Positions 42,087 through 51,229 of a stretch of DNA of 64,000 bases are shown in pieces. Origin of the DNA: Sulfitobacter noctilucicola (lineage in GTDB: Bacteria; Pseudomonadota; Alphaproteobacteria; Rhodobacterales; Rhodobacteraceae); the NCBI RefSeq assembly GCF_000622385.1, contig NZ_JASD01000008.1:3323168-3387167 (forward strand). The letters run 5' to 3'. Below the pieces are notes generated by a model that saw only the letters and a program-made list of their open reading frames with translations, had not been told where the DNA came from and did not search any database. The translations under genes and the position numbers were made by a program. The stretch's first letter is position 1. Each line of letters starts with the position of its first letter.

Positions 42087-43661
42087 ATGGTGCAGAAGGC
42101 AGCTCGACTGGGGGCTGTTGCCGTCACCGCACTGCTCATCGGTGCCCCTGCCGTAGCCGAGCCGCAAGGTCCTTTGTCGGCAATTGACTGGCTTGGCACG
42201 CAGCTGCCACCAACACCTGCAGCACTGCCCCCACGCCCCGCCAAACCCGCGCCTGCGCCGAACGAACCGCCGGTTTCGAAGAATGCGTTGGCGCCGCAGG
42301 TCAATGTACAACCGCTTGCGACAAGCGGTCCAAGGGCGATCGGCCTTGTTCCGGCACAGATTACCGGACTGCCCGCAGACCTTTGGACAGGCAGCGATGT
42401 CAACAAACTGACCGATCTCATCGCGACGCTTCCAGATCTAAATCTTCCTGCCGCGCAGTCCCTGCTCTATACTCTCTTGCTGGCCGAAGCCCGCGCGCCC
42501 GGTGATGTGGCGGCCGCGGGTGACCAGCTCGTGCTTGCACGGGTGGAAAAGCTGGTCCAGCGCGGCGCGCTTGATCCCGCCTTGTCACTGATCGAACAGG
42601 CGGGTGTACGTAGTTCACCGGCTCACTTTGATCTGTGGATGGACATCAGCCTGCTGACCGGCACCGAAGACCGCGCCTGCGGCGTGCTGAGCGAAATGCC
42701 ACATATTACCCAAGATTACGCAGTACGGATATTCTGCGCTGCAAGGGCCGGTGAATGGGAAGATGCCGCACTGACGCTTGGTTCAGCCAAGGCGCTTGGC
42801 CTCGTTCCCGATGAACAGCTTGATCTGCTTGCCCGCTTTATTGACCCGGACGCGGCCGAGGGGCTGCCACCATTATCCGTTCCACGCAAGATGGACCCGT
42901 TGAGCTTTCGTCTTTTTGAAGCCATTGGCGAGCCGATCCCGACCACGAATCTGCCCCGCCCCTACGCGGTTGCCGATTTGCGCGATCTGGCCGGCTGGAA
43001 AGCACAGATTGAAGCGGCCGAGCGTTTGACACGCGCAGGTGCCCTCCCCGACAACCGCTTGCTTGGTCTCTATTCCGAACGCAAGGCTGCAGCCTCGGGC
43101 GGCGTCTGGGACCGGGTGGCAGCATGGCAGCGGTTTGAGACTGCGCTGGAGGCGCAAAGCACCGAAGCCGTGTCCAAAACCATTCTTCCGGTTTGGCGCG
43201 AGATGACATCAGCGGGTATTGAGGTCAGTTTTGCCACGCTGTTTGCCGATTCACTAAGTGAATTCAAGCTGACCGGACGCGCGGCGGATACGGCGGCAAC
43301 AGTCGCATTGCTGTCGCCTTCGTACGAACGTGTCGGGTCTGGCAGGTCCGATCTTGCAGGATTTATCGCCCGTGGGGCTGTTCCGTTGTCCGAAGGTGAA
43401 ACGTTGGAACGCCCCGAGGACCTTTATGAGGGTGCCGTTTTCGATGCGTTTACCACGGCGCAACCCCGCGCCGATCTGGTAGCGATGGTGGCTCAGGGTC
43501 GTCTAGGAGAGAGCATTCTGCAGGTCTTGACCCTCATGCACAAAGGGACCGCAGGCAATGCCCGCGCACTGACCGACGCCCTTGGCACATTACGCGCACT
43601 GGGTCTGGAAGACACCGCCCGTCGCGCGGCATTACAGGTGCTGCTGTTGGAGCGCGGATAA
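42087..43661 (+). CDS. Exported helical-repeat protein of unknown function, 524 residues
   Basis: A signal peptide (ARLGAVAVTALLIGAPAVA, cleavage near residue 25), then a Pro/Ala-rich linker (residues 35-75), then about 440 residues of alpha-helical, Ala/Leu-rich text resembling a TPR- or Sel1-like solenoid, without consensus repeats I can score. Probably periplasmic. It starts immediately after the 49-residue membrane protein, and its TAA overlaps the xerD ATG by one base. No function is recognised. Confidence 0.7.
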   Translation: MVQKAARLGAVAVTALLIGAPAVAEPQGPLSAIDWLGTQLPPTPAALPPRPAKPAPAPNEPPVSKNALAPQVNVQPLATSGPRAIGLVPAQITGLPADLWTGSDVNKLTDLIATLPDLNLPAAQSLLYTLLLAEARAPGDVAAAGDQLVLARVEKLVQRGALDPALSLIEQAGVRSSPAHFDLWMDISLLTGTEDRACGVLSEMPHITQDYAVRIFCAARAGEWEDAALTLGSAKALGLVPDEQLDLLARFIDPDAAEGLPPLSVPRKMDPLSFRLFEAIGEPIPTTNLPRPYAVADLRDLAGWKAQIEAAERLTRAGALPDNRLLGLYSERKAAASGGVWDRVAAWQRFETALEAQSTEAVSKTILPVWREMTSAGIEVSFATLFADSLSEFKLTGRAADTAATVALLSPSYERVGSGRSDLAGFIARGAVPLSEGETLERPEDLYEGAVFDAFTTAQPRADLVAMVAQGRLGESILQVLTLMHKGTAGNARALTDALGTLRALGLEDTARRAALQVLLLERG

Positions 43662-44635
43662 TGCAGACTGCCACGTTTCACTGGATTTCAAGCTTTCTTG
43701 AAGCACAGGCTGCAGAGCTTGGCGCTGCGACCAATACGCAGCTGGCCTATGGACGGGATCTCAAGGACTTCGACAGTTATCTGGCCCGCAAGAACAGCGA
43801 TTTCAGCAGTGCCGGACGCGATCTAGTCGAAAACTATCTGGTCTATTGCGATGCGCAGGGTCTGGCAAAGTCAACACGCGCGCGGCGTCTTTCCGCGATC
43901 AAACAGCTTTATCGCTTTGCCTTCGAAGAAGGTCTGCGTACGGACAATCCCGCTATTCAGATATCCGGTCCCGGTCAGGACAAGCGTCTGCCCAAAATCC
44001 TGAACGAGGATGAGGTGGACAGATTGCTGAGTGCGGCCGAGGCATCGGGGCGTAACCTGACGGACCAGCTGCGCAATACCTGTCTTATGCAATTGCTTTA
44101 TGCAACGGGCATGCGGGTTACAGAACTCGTGAGCCTGCCGATATCCTCAACGCGTGGAGATCCGAGGTTGCTGTTAATCACCGGCAAAGGCGGCAAGGAG
44201 CGGATGGTGCCTTTGTCACCGCCTGCCCGCGACGCGCTGGCCGCGTGGCTGGAACAGCGCGACAAGATGGATGAAGACGACAGATTGAAGAAAAAACCGG
44301 TTTCGCGGTTCCTGTTCCCTTCGCGGGGCAAGACAGGCTATCTGACCCGTCATCGCTTTTACCTTTTGATTAAGGAGTTTGCCGTTGCGGCAGGTGTTGA
44401 TCCGGCCAAGGTCACGCCGCATACATTGCGCCACGCTTTCGCCACCCACCTGCTTGCCAACGGTGCCGATCTGCGCGCCATCCAGACGATGCTGGGCCAT
44501 GCCGACGTGGCAACCACTGAAATCTATACTCATGTGCTCGAAGAGCGCTTGTCGGAACTGGTGCTTGAGCGTCATCCGCTTGCCGAAACCAAGAAGCGAG
44601 CGGAGAAGACCAAGTCCTCATCAGATGAAAATTAA
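43661..44635 (+). CDS. xerD: Tyrosine recombinase XerD
   Basis: A tyrosine recombinase of 324 residues. The N-terminal SAM-like domain covers 1-110; catalytic residues are R in ATGMRVTELVSLP, K in TGKGGKERMVP, H-x-x-R in HTLRHAFATHLL, H in LGHADVATTEIYTHV and the nucleophile Tyr in that last motif. XerD acts at dif to resolve chromosome dimers. Assignment as XerD rather than XerC rests on overall likeness and the neighbouring CorC gene, an order common in Rhodobacteraceae. Confidence 0.9.
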   Translation: MQTATFHWISSFLEAQAAELGAATNTQLAYGRDLKDFDSYLARKNSDFSSAGRDLVENYLVYCDAQGLAKSTRARRLSAIKQLYRFAFEEGLRTDNPAIQISGPGQDKRLPKILNEDEVDRLLSAAEASGRNLTDQLRNTCLMQLLYATGMRVTELVSLPISSTRGDPRLLLITGKGGKERMVPLSPPARDALAAWLEQRDKMDEDDRLKKKPVSRFLFPSRGKTGYLTRHRFYLLIKEFAVAAGVDPAKVTPHTLRHAFATHLLANGADLRAIQTMLGHADVATTEIYTHVLEERLSELVLERHPLAETKKRAEKTKSSSDEN

Positions 44636-44752
44636 TCTCAGGCAGTCGTGCTTTCGCCGCTTGGGGGGCGTCTATCTGAACCGTTCCCCTTGAACGAAGG
44701 CCTGCGCCCCCCCATAACCGATTGATACATATTCAAATGGACACGTTCATCA

Positions 44753-46075
44753 ATGGAACCTTCTACCGCGCTGCCCACTGCTGCGCTTCTTGACAGCGCA
44801 TTTTGGTTCAGCGCTGCAATCATTCTCTTCCTCCTGATCCTATCTGGCTTCTTCTCGGGCTCTGAAACGGCGTTGACTGCCGCCTCTCGGGGGAAATTGC
44901 GCACGCAGGCTGACAAAGGCTCCAAGGGGGCCGCACGTGCCTTGCGCATTACAGAAGACAATGAGCGGCTGATTGGTTCGGTTCTGCTTGGCAACAACCT
45001 TGTAAACATTTTGGCGACATCGCTGGCGACTACGGTGTTGCTCCGGCTGTTCGGCGAGAACGGTGTCGCTTTGGCCACTTTGTTCATGACTCTTCTGGTG
45101 CTGGTCTTTGCTGAGGTCCTGCCCAAGACATATGCCATCACAAATGCGGAGCGTGCAGCATCACTTGTGTCATTGCCAATTTCCGTTGTGGTGCGCGTGT
45201 TTTCACCCATAGTGAGTGCGGTGCGCATTCTGGTTCGCGGTATCCTGCGTCTGCTGGGTGTCGCAGTTGACCCCGACAGTAATATTCTGGCCGTCCGTGA
45301 AGAAATCGCTGGTGCCCTGCATCTGGGCCATTCCGAAGGCGTGGTGGAAAAAGAAGACCGCGACCGCATCCTTGGTGCTCTTGATCTGCGCGAACGTGTG
45401 GTCGAAGAGATCATGTTGCACCGTTCCGGTATCGAAATGATCGATGCGGACAGTGATCCCTCCGACATTCTGGACCAGTGTCTGCAATCCAATCACACGC
45501 GCTTGCCGGTTTTTCGGGACGACCCTGAAAACATCATCGGTGTAATCCACGCGAAAGACCTGCTGCGTGCCATGTACAAGTTGATTGGCGGGCCCGAAGG
45601 CGATGCAGGTGCCCTGAAGAAATTCGACGTTGCGACTGTCGCTATGAAGCCCTACTTCGTGCCGGAAACCTCAACTCTTGATGAGCAGATGCGCCAGTTT
45701 TTGCGCAGGCGAACTCACTTTGCGCTGGTGGTGGATGAATACGGATCGTTGCAGGGCCTTATCACGCTTGAAGATATCCTTGAGGAGATCGTGGGCGAGA
45801 TTACAGACGAATTCGATCCGGATGCGGACCACCCGCTGTCCCCCGGCGATGACGGCCAGTACTATGTCGACGGTGCCATGACGATCCGCGACCTTAACCG
45901 TGCGACAGACTGGTCCCTGCCTGATGATGAGGCCAATACACTTGCCGGCCTGGTCATTCACGAAGCACAGATGATTCCGACACCCGGTCAGGTCTTTAGC
46001 TTCCACGGCTTCCGATTTGAGGTGACCTCCCGTGATGGCAACCGCATAACCCAGCTTAAAATCAGACCTCTTTAA
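44753..46075 (+). CDS. CNNM/CorC (HlyC) family membrane protein
   Basis: A protein of 440 residues: DUF21/CNNM membrane domain with four helices (about 15-190, including SGFFSGSETALTAASRGKLR), paired CBS domains (about 215-350), and a C-terminal CorC_HlyC transporter-associated domain (YVDGAMTIRDLNRATDW). Related proteins handle Mg2+ export or homeostasis; older labels call them hemolysin. It follows xerD by 117 bases. Confidence 0.92.
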   Translation: MEPSTALPTAALLDSAFWFSAAIILFLLILSGFFSGSETALTAASRGKLRTQADKGSKGAARALRITEDNERLIGSVLLGNNLVNILATSLATTVLLRLFGENGVALATLFMTLLVLVFAEVLPKTYAITNAERAASLVSLPISVVVRVFSPIVSAVRILVRGILRLLGVAVDPDSNILAVREEIAGALHLGHSEGVVEKEDRDRILGALDLRERVVEEIMLHRSGIEMIDADSDPSDILDQCLQSNHTRLPVFRDDPENIIGVIHAKDLLRAMYKLIGGPEGDAGALKKFDVATVAMKPYFVPETSTLDEQMRQFLRRRTHFALVVDEYGSLQGLITLEDILEEIVGEITDEFDPDADHPLSPGDDGQYYVDGAMTIRDLNRATDWSLPDDEANTLAGLVIHEAQMIPTPGQVFSFHGFRFEVTSRDGNRITQLKIRPL

Positions 46076-46169
46076 GAGACATAGACGCCTGAACACGTAG
46101 CTTTTAGGGCTTCGTTAATCGCGCTCGGGCATATCCCGATCAAAGCCGACACCCTTTGGCGGCTGTCAG

Positions 46170-47159
46170 ATGGATATGTACGGTATGCGAACTCTCGGCA
46201 CGATCTGCGCCATATGGCTTTTGTTCGTCACAACGGCGCAAGCAAGCTGTGAGCGGCTGGTGAATGTTATCGGATTATCTGGTCACGGCTTCGCCTCTGG
46301 CAAAATGGCGGATAATGCTACCCTGTCCGAGATTGAAACGTTGATTTCAGGGCTGGACAACGATGTGGTTCTTCATCTTCTTAGGCAGTCTGGACAGGCG
46401 CACACCTTCGGATTTCTACGGCATCATCTGACAGTTCTGAAGTTTATCGCATTGCAGGCAGAGGCGAACGCGGAACCGCCGAAGAATTTCAACAGCGATA
46501 TGGTTCGCGCGGCCGGCATTGTAGCGCTTGCCTGTCAAGGCAACGCGCAAGGACACGGGGACCATGAGGCAAAGGGTTTTAGGCAGTCATACACCGAAAG
46601 CGCGGAGCAGAACCTTGGACTGCGACAAACGGGTTGGAAGACCAGTCAGGAACATCTGCGTCTTGCGCACCAGAGACAATTGAAACAACTTATTGCCTTG
46701 ATGACAGGTTTTCTCGTGCTCCTCGCGCTCGCCATCGTCGTGCATTTTGCGCTTATGGTGACGTCGGTGATTTTTCGGGGCCGTCGGATTTGCGATGTAC
46801 CTGTCCGCATCGATATACTGGGACAAGAGATCGCATGCCGCATCAAGGGCATCGGCAAACGCGGGTGTCATATCATCCCTGATGACACAGGCGGAATGCA
46901 GGGGTTGAGGGTGCTCTCACAGGGCGGCTATTTCAATATTGTACTGGATGACCTCGTGCTGAATGCACGAATTTCCGAAACATACGATGACGGTATCCGG
47001 GCACGGTTCACACTGGCGCTAACGCGCAATTCTCTTAGGCAGATCATGCTAGAATCCGAGTTACCGGTGCGCTACGACCTTGAGCACGTCCGGCTTGCAA
47101 ATATGTGGCACCAATACATGGACCTTGGCACTGTCCTAAACCGCCGCTCAAGCCCGTAG
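46170..47159 (+). CDS. Membrane protein with a possible degenerate PilZ-like domain
   Basis: A protein of 329 residues: an N-terminal signal or anchor helix (residues 6-24), a periplasmic helical part of about 150 residues with two Cys, a strong membrane helix at about 172-200 (LIALMTGFLVLLALAIVVHFAL is the core region), then a cytoplasmic beta-rich part starting RGRRICDVPVRIDILG. That part vaguely resembles PilZ (R-x-x-R, then a Gly-Cys-x-I strand), but the c-di-GMP motif is incomplete, so this is tentative. Its end overlaps the convergent dehydrogenase gene by 12 bases. Confidence 0.55.
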   Translation: MDMYGMRTLGTICAIWLLFVTTAQASCERLVNVIGLSGHGFASGKMADNATLSEIETLISGLDNDVVLHLLRQSGQAHTFGFLRHHLTVLKFIALQAEANAEPPKNFNSDMVRAAGIVALACQGNAQGHGDHEAKGFRQSYTESAEQNLGLRQTGWKTSQEHLRLAHQRQLKQLIALMTGFLVLLALAIVVHFALMVTSVIFRGRRICDVPVRIDILGQEIACRIKGIGKRGCHIIPDDTGGMQGLRVLSQGGYFNIVLDDLVLNARISETYDDGIRARFTLALTRNSLRQIMLESELPVRYDLEHVRLANMWHQYMDLGTVLNRRSSP

Positions 47160-49571
47160 ACGCGTACCATCCGGATCGAAAGGTGGCAGCGCAAGGATGA
47201 CCGCGCGATGCGGTCTGCCCAGTACCATCACCTCAACGCTGTCCCCCGCCTCCACATTCCTGACAAAACCCAGAGCCAGCGACTTGCCCACGGTATAGCC
47301 GTACGCCCCCGATGTGACGCGCCCTATCCCCTTGCCGTCCTTGAATATCGGCTCACCTCCGGTCGCATCTGCGTTGGATGCATCTGTTTCGGCCGCATCC
47401 AGCGCCATGATGACCAGTTTTTCCCTAGCTGGCTTGGCGAGTGTCTCTTGCACCGCCACCTTGTTCAGAAAGTCCTTGTCGATATTGCACAAACGATCCA
47501 ACCCGACTTCCTGCGGCCAGTACTCCGGGCTGTATTCGCGGCTCCATGAACCATAGCCCTTCTCGATCCGCAGTGACATCAATGCACGCGATCCCACCGG
47601 ACCCGCCCCCACGGCGGCACCTTCTGCGATAAGCGCAGCGTAGAGCTGTGCCTGATCGGCTTCGGCACAATGCAACTCCCATCCCAGATCACCTGTAAAG
47701 CTAACACGCAGCGCCAGACAACGTACGCCCGCAAGCTCAATCCACGCGGACCGCATGAAAGGGAAATCAGCCGTCGCCAGCGAGGCATTGGTCATTCGTT
47801 GCAGAATGTCGCGGGATTTTGGCCCGGCCACGTTAAAGCCGCACATTGCGTCCGTATGACTTTCGAACACCGTGCCATCGGGAAGCGGCACCGACTTGAA
47901 AAACCGTTTGTGATACCGCTCGGCCATGCCGGAGCCGATGATCCAGAACTCGTCCTCTTGGGTTCTGGTGACTGTGAAATCACCTGCGATGCCACCGCGC
48001 GTGCCAATCAATGGTGTCAGACAAGAGCGCCCCACGGTCCTTGGCATCCGGTTCGCGAAAACTGCATTTAGCCAATCTTCTGCCCCCGGTCCTGCGCAAC
48101 GGTATTTCGCGAAATTCGAGATGTCGATGATGCCCGCACTTTCCCGCAGCATCCGGCATTCGCGCCCGACCTGTTCCCACCAATCTTGCCGTGTGAAGCC
48201 TTCGGTCCGATCCTCTGACCCGACCGGATAACCATAGTACAAGGGGTGCTCCCAACCGTAGTTCAACCCGAACACAGCGCCCAGATTGCGCTGGGCGTTA
48301 TACGCCGGACGTTTGCGCATGGGGCGTCCTGCGCTGCGTTCTTCGTTCGGGAAGTGTATCTTGAACCTGTTGGCGTACTGGTCCCCCACCCGCGCCTTGG
48401 TGAAGGCCGCATCGGCCCAAGACCCGAAGCGCGCGACATCCCAAGCGAACATGTCATAGCGGGACTCGCCCGTGACGATCCAATCCGCAGCAAGCAACCC
48501 CATGCCACCGGACTGGGAAAATCCCGGAATGATCCCGTTGCAGCAGAAGTAATTGGACAGCTCCGGCACAGGTCCGAACAAAACGTTTGAATCCGGCGAC
48601 CAGATCATGGGCCCGTTGATCACCCGCTTGATCCCAGCAGTGCCTACCGCCGGCACGCGGTCTATGGCCCGCATCATATTATCCTCAATCCGCTCAAGGT
48701 CATCGGCGAAAAGCTCGTGTCCGAATCCCTGCGGCGTCCCGTCTTCTGCCCAGAACTTCAGGTTCTTCTCATAGGCACCCACAAGCAGGCCTTTGCCTTC
48801 CTGCCGCAGATAATATTCCCCGTCTCGGTCGGCCACGGACGGCAGACGCCGGTCCAAGCCTTCAATTTCTGCAATGCTCTCTGTCACAAAATACTGGTGC
48901 TCTGTGGGCTGTAACGGAAGCGTCAAACCAGCAAGTGCTGCGACCTCGCGCCCCCAAAGACCGGCGGCGTTGACAATCCATTCGCAAGCGATGTCGCCTT
49001 TCTCTGTGCGGACAACCCAGGTGCCATCGGTCTGTTGTTCGGTGCCGGTGACCGGACAAAAGCGAATTATCTCTGCCCCGTTCTGCCGCGCGCCTGTGGC
49101 ATAAGCGTTGGTCACGCCGGAGGGGTCTACATTGCCGCCGTTTTCCTCGAACATGATGCAGCGGATGCCATCATAATCGACCAGAGGATGCAGCGCTTCC
49201 GCCTCCGCACGGTCTACCTCACGGAAGGGCATGCCATAATATCTGGCTTTCGCGGCCTGCAAGCGCAGCTGGTGTTCTCGCGCTTCGGTTTGTGCCAGAT
49301 AAAGGCTGCCGGGCTGGAAAACACCACACGACTGGCCTGTCTCCTCCTCAAGCGCATTATAGAGGTCCATGGTATAGTTCTGGATGCGCGTGATGTTATT
49401 GTTGTCGTGCAATCCGTGAATGTTGGCCGCAGCGTGCCATGTAGAGCCCGAGGTCAACTCGGAACGTTCAAGCAGGACAACGTCAGTCCAGCCCAGTTTT
49501 GTCAGGTGATAGAGGATCGAGCAGCCGATAACGCCGCCTCCGATGACGACGGCCTGAGCATGGGTGCGCAT
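47148..49571 (-). CDS. FAD-dependent dimethylglycine/sarcosine dehydrogenase-like protein with GcvT domain
   Basis: A protein of 807 residues: N-terminal FAD oxidoreductase domain (GGGVIGCS at residue 11; STWHAA with H46 at the position that binds FAD covalently in DMGDH), then a GcvT/aminomethyltransferase tetrahydrofolate-binding half (about 430-807, with SFTGDLGWELHC). The expected reaction is demethylation of an N-methylated glycine or related osmolyte, passing the one-carbon unit to THF. It is a paralogue of the gene at 51230; the exact substrate is unknown. Confidence 0.9.
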   Translation of the reverse strand: MRTHAQAVVIGGGVIGCSILYHLTKLGWTDVVLLERSELTSGSTWHAAANIHGLHDNNNITRIQNYTMDLYNALEEETGQSCGVFQPGSLYLAQTEAREHQLRLQAAKARYYGMPFREVDRAEAEALHPLVDYDGIRCIMFEENGGNVDPSGVTNAYATGARQNGAEIIRFCPVTGTEQQTDGTWVVRTEKGDIACEWIVNAAGLWGREVAALAGLTLPLQPTEHQYFVTESIAEIEGLDRRLPSVADRDGEYYLRQEGKGLLVGAYEKNLKFWAEDGTPQGFGHELFADDLERIEDNMMRAIDRVPAVGTAGIKRVINGPMIWSPDSNVLFGPVPELSNYFCCNGIIPGFSQSGGMGLLAADWIVTGESRYDMFAWDVARFGSWADAAFTKARVGDQYANRFKIHFPNEERSAGRPMRKRPAYNAQRNLGAVFGLNYGWEHPLYYGYPVGSEDRTEGFTRQDWWEQVGRECRMLRESAGIIDISNFAKYRCAGPGAEDWLNAVFANRMPRTVGRSCLTPLIGTRGGIAGDFTVTRTQEDEFWIIGSGMAERYHKRFFKSVPLPDGTVFESHTDAMCGFNVAGPKSRDILQRMTNASLATADFPFMRSAWIELAGVRCLALRVSFTGDLGWELHCAEADQAQLYAALIAEGAAVGAGPVGSRALMSLRIEKGYGSWSREYSPEYWPQEVGLDRLCNIDKDFLNKVAVQETLAKPAREKLVIMALDAAETDASNADATGGEPIFKDGKGIGRVTSGAYGYTVGKSLALGFVRNVEAGDSVEVMVLGRPHRAVILALPPFDPDGTRLRA

Positions 49572-49697
49572 TTGAATGTCCCGACAAGAGTTGCATTTAG
49601 GGCAATCTGGCCTGCGGTGCTGAGCACCGGTCGTTTAAAACCGACACAGCGCGTCGCGGTCAGAACAAGCGGGCCATTCGTCGAAGCACAGGCGGGC

Positions 49698-51056
49698 CTA
49701 GCCGTCCTTTTCCATCTGCGACGGACCTTTGTCGTCAGTGATACCAGTCATCTGCTTCTGCACGGCTTCTGCGACGTCCCTTTGGGCCGATTGTAGCAAG
49801 CGTTCCCGGTCTGGCTCAAAGTCCGTGACAGACAATGCACGGCGTAGATGCAATTTAGCAGCCTCAAGAGCAGCGTTTGATAATCCTTCATCGGGGTGTT
49901 GCGCCAGCCCCGACAATGTCGCCTGTAACGCCTGCTGCACTTCGACGGTCGCGCCTGCGTCGCGGGCAACGGCACCATAGGCATCTTGTATCAGATCTTT
50001 TGGGTTCAGCGGTTCGACATAAATATGCTCCAACACCTCATCGCGGTCCGTGCTCACCTCGTCCTTGTAGTACGCCAAAATGCGCCCGATCCGGTGGATG
50101 ACATCAATCGCGGTGCCGGGATCATTGACCCCCGGAGACAACGCCTTTGAACCGACCTCACCCATCACGATCAGTCCAAAGCGTGGGTCCTGATCATAGG
50201 TGCGGACATCTCCAAGGATGATGGATTTTTGCAGACCGTCTTCCAGTGTTTCCTCGGTGTGTTCGTCGTTCTCCGCATCGCCCACACGGACAATCGCCAA
50301 AAGCGGCTCGTTTACGAAAACAAAGTTACCGATATTGCGCATGAAGTAGATATCGACGCCGTGATTTTTCCCGACTTCGTTCAGCCCTTCGGGGTAGATG
50401 TGCTGCAGATAACCGCTCTCTTTTGCGCGATATATTTCTGCATCCTCAGGAATGTCTCCGGTCAGGGCATTTGCCCCCATACAGGGGTTAGCCAGACGTT
50501 CCTGAAAGGTGCGCCGCGTGGTGTCTTCGACTTGGCGGGAGGTGTCGATCAGGCTGCCAAAGGTTTGCAGGTGGAGCACCCAACGGATGAGGTAGAGCAC
50601 GATGACGGCAAGAACGATCACTGTTACGATAAACAGTACAAAAGCGCGTTTATCGACGAAGACATTCATTTCGCGCAGTATGATCGCAATCAGCGCATAC
50701 ACGTAGGCACCGATGAACACAGCCAGCGTATTTTGCGTGGTTCTGTCCTCGATAATCAATCTATGCACGCGCGGCGTCCATTGGGTGGACGATGCGCGAT
50801 AGACCGATACCATCACGCTGAGCGAGAACGTCGTGACCGCCAGCATTGCATTCGCAATGATCGACAGCAGGCGGTCAGCAGCGTCCCCCGACAACGTCGT
50901 CGCAATACCTTCGGGTATCCAGTGTTCAAGAAAGGTGCTGAGCACAACCGCAAACACGGCCATAAAGCCCATGATGGCAACACGGACCCAAAGCTTGCGC
51001 GAATATTCACGAGCTTTACGGATCATTGTTGAAGGTATTAAAAAATCGAATGTCAT
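49698..51056 (-). CDS. DUF2254 integral membrane protein
   Basis: A protein of 452 residues. Four membrane helices lie in the first 190 residues (around 28-46, 62-84, 107-128 and 140-160), with family text SVMVSVYRASSTQWTPRV. A soluble C-terminal 260 residues follow, including SKALSPGVNDPGTAIDVIHR. DUF2254 is widespread with no established function; a channel-like role has been speculated. It sits between two divergent dehydrogenase paralogues. Confidence 0.88.
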   Translation of the reverse strand: MTFDFLIPSTMIRKAREYSRKLWVRVAIMGFMAVFAVVLSTFLEHWIPEGIATTLSGDAADRLLSIIANAMLAVTTFSLSVMVSVYRASSTQWTPRVHRLIIEDRTTQNTLAVFIGAYVYALIAIILREMNVFVDKRAFVLFIVTVIVLAVIVLYLIRWVLHLQTFGSLIDTSRQVEDTTRRTFQERLANPCMGANALTGDIPEDAEIYRAKESGYLQHIYPEGLNEVGKNHGVDIYFMRNIGNFVFVNEPLLAIVRVGDAENDEHTEETLEDGLQKSIILGDVRTYDQDPRFGLIVMGEVGSKALSPGVNDPGTAIDVIHRIGRILAYYKDEVSTDRDEVLEHIYVEPLNPKDLIQDAYGAVARDAGATVEVQQALQATLSGLAQHPDEGLSNAALEAAKLHLRRALSVTDFEPDRERLLQSAQRDVAEAVQKQMTGITDDKGPSQMEKDG

Positions 51057-51229
51057 AGCATGTTATCCTCTCCGGCAAGCGTGCTGTCCAGAATGCTTCG
51101 GGATACTGCTGCAGAGCCTAACGACATAGCTGTGCCTGATGTTCCGAATTCGACAAAGTTAGTCGTAAAAATACATGCCTTGCCGGACCCTCCAGCACAT
51201 TTTGAGGCAAACTTTACGGAGAACCTAAC

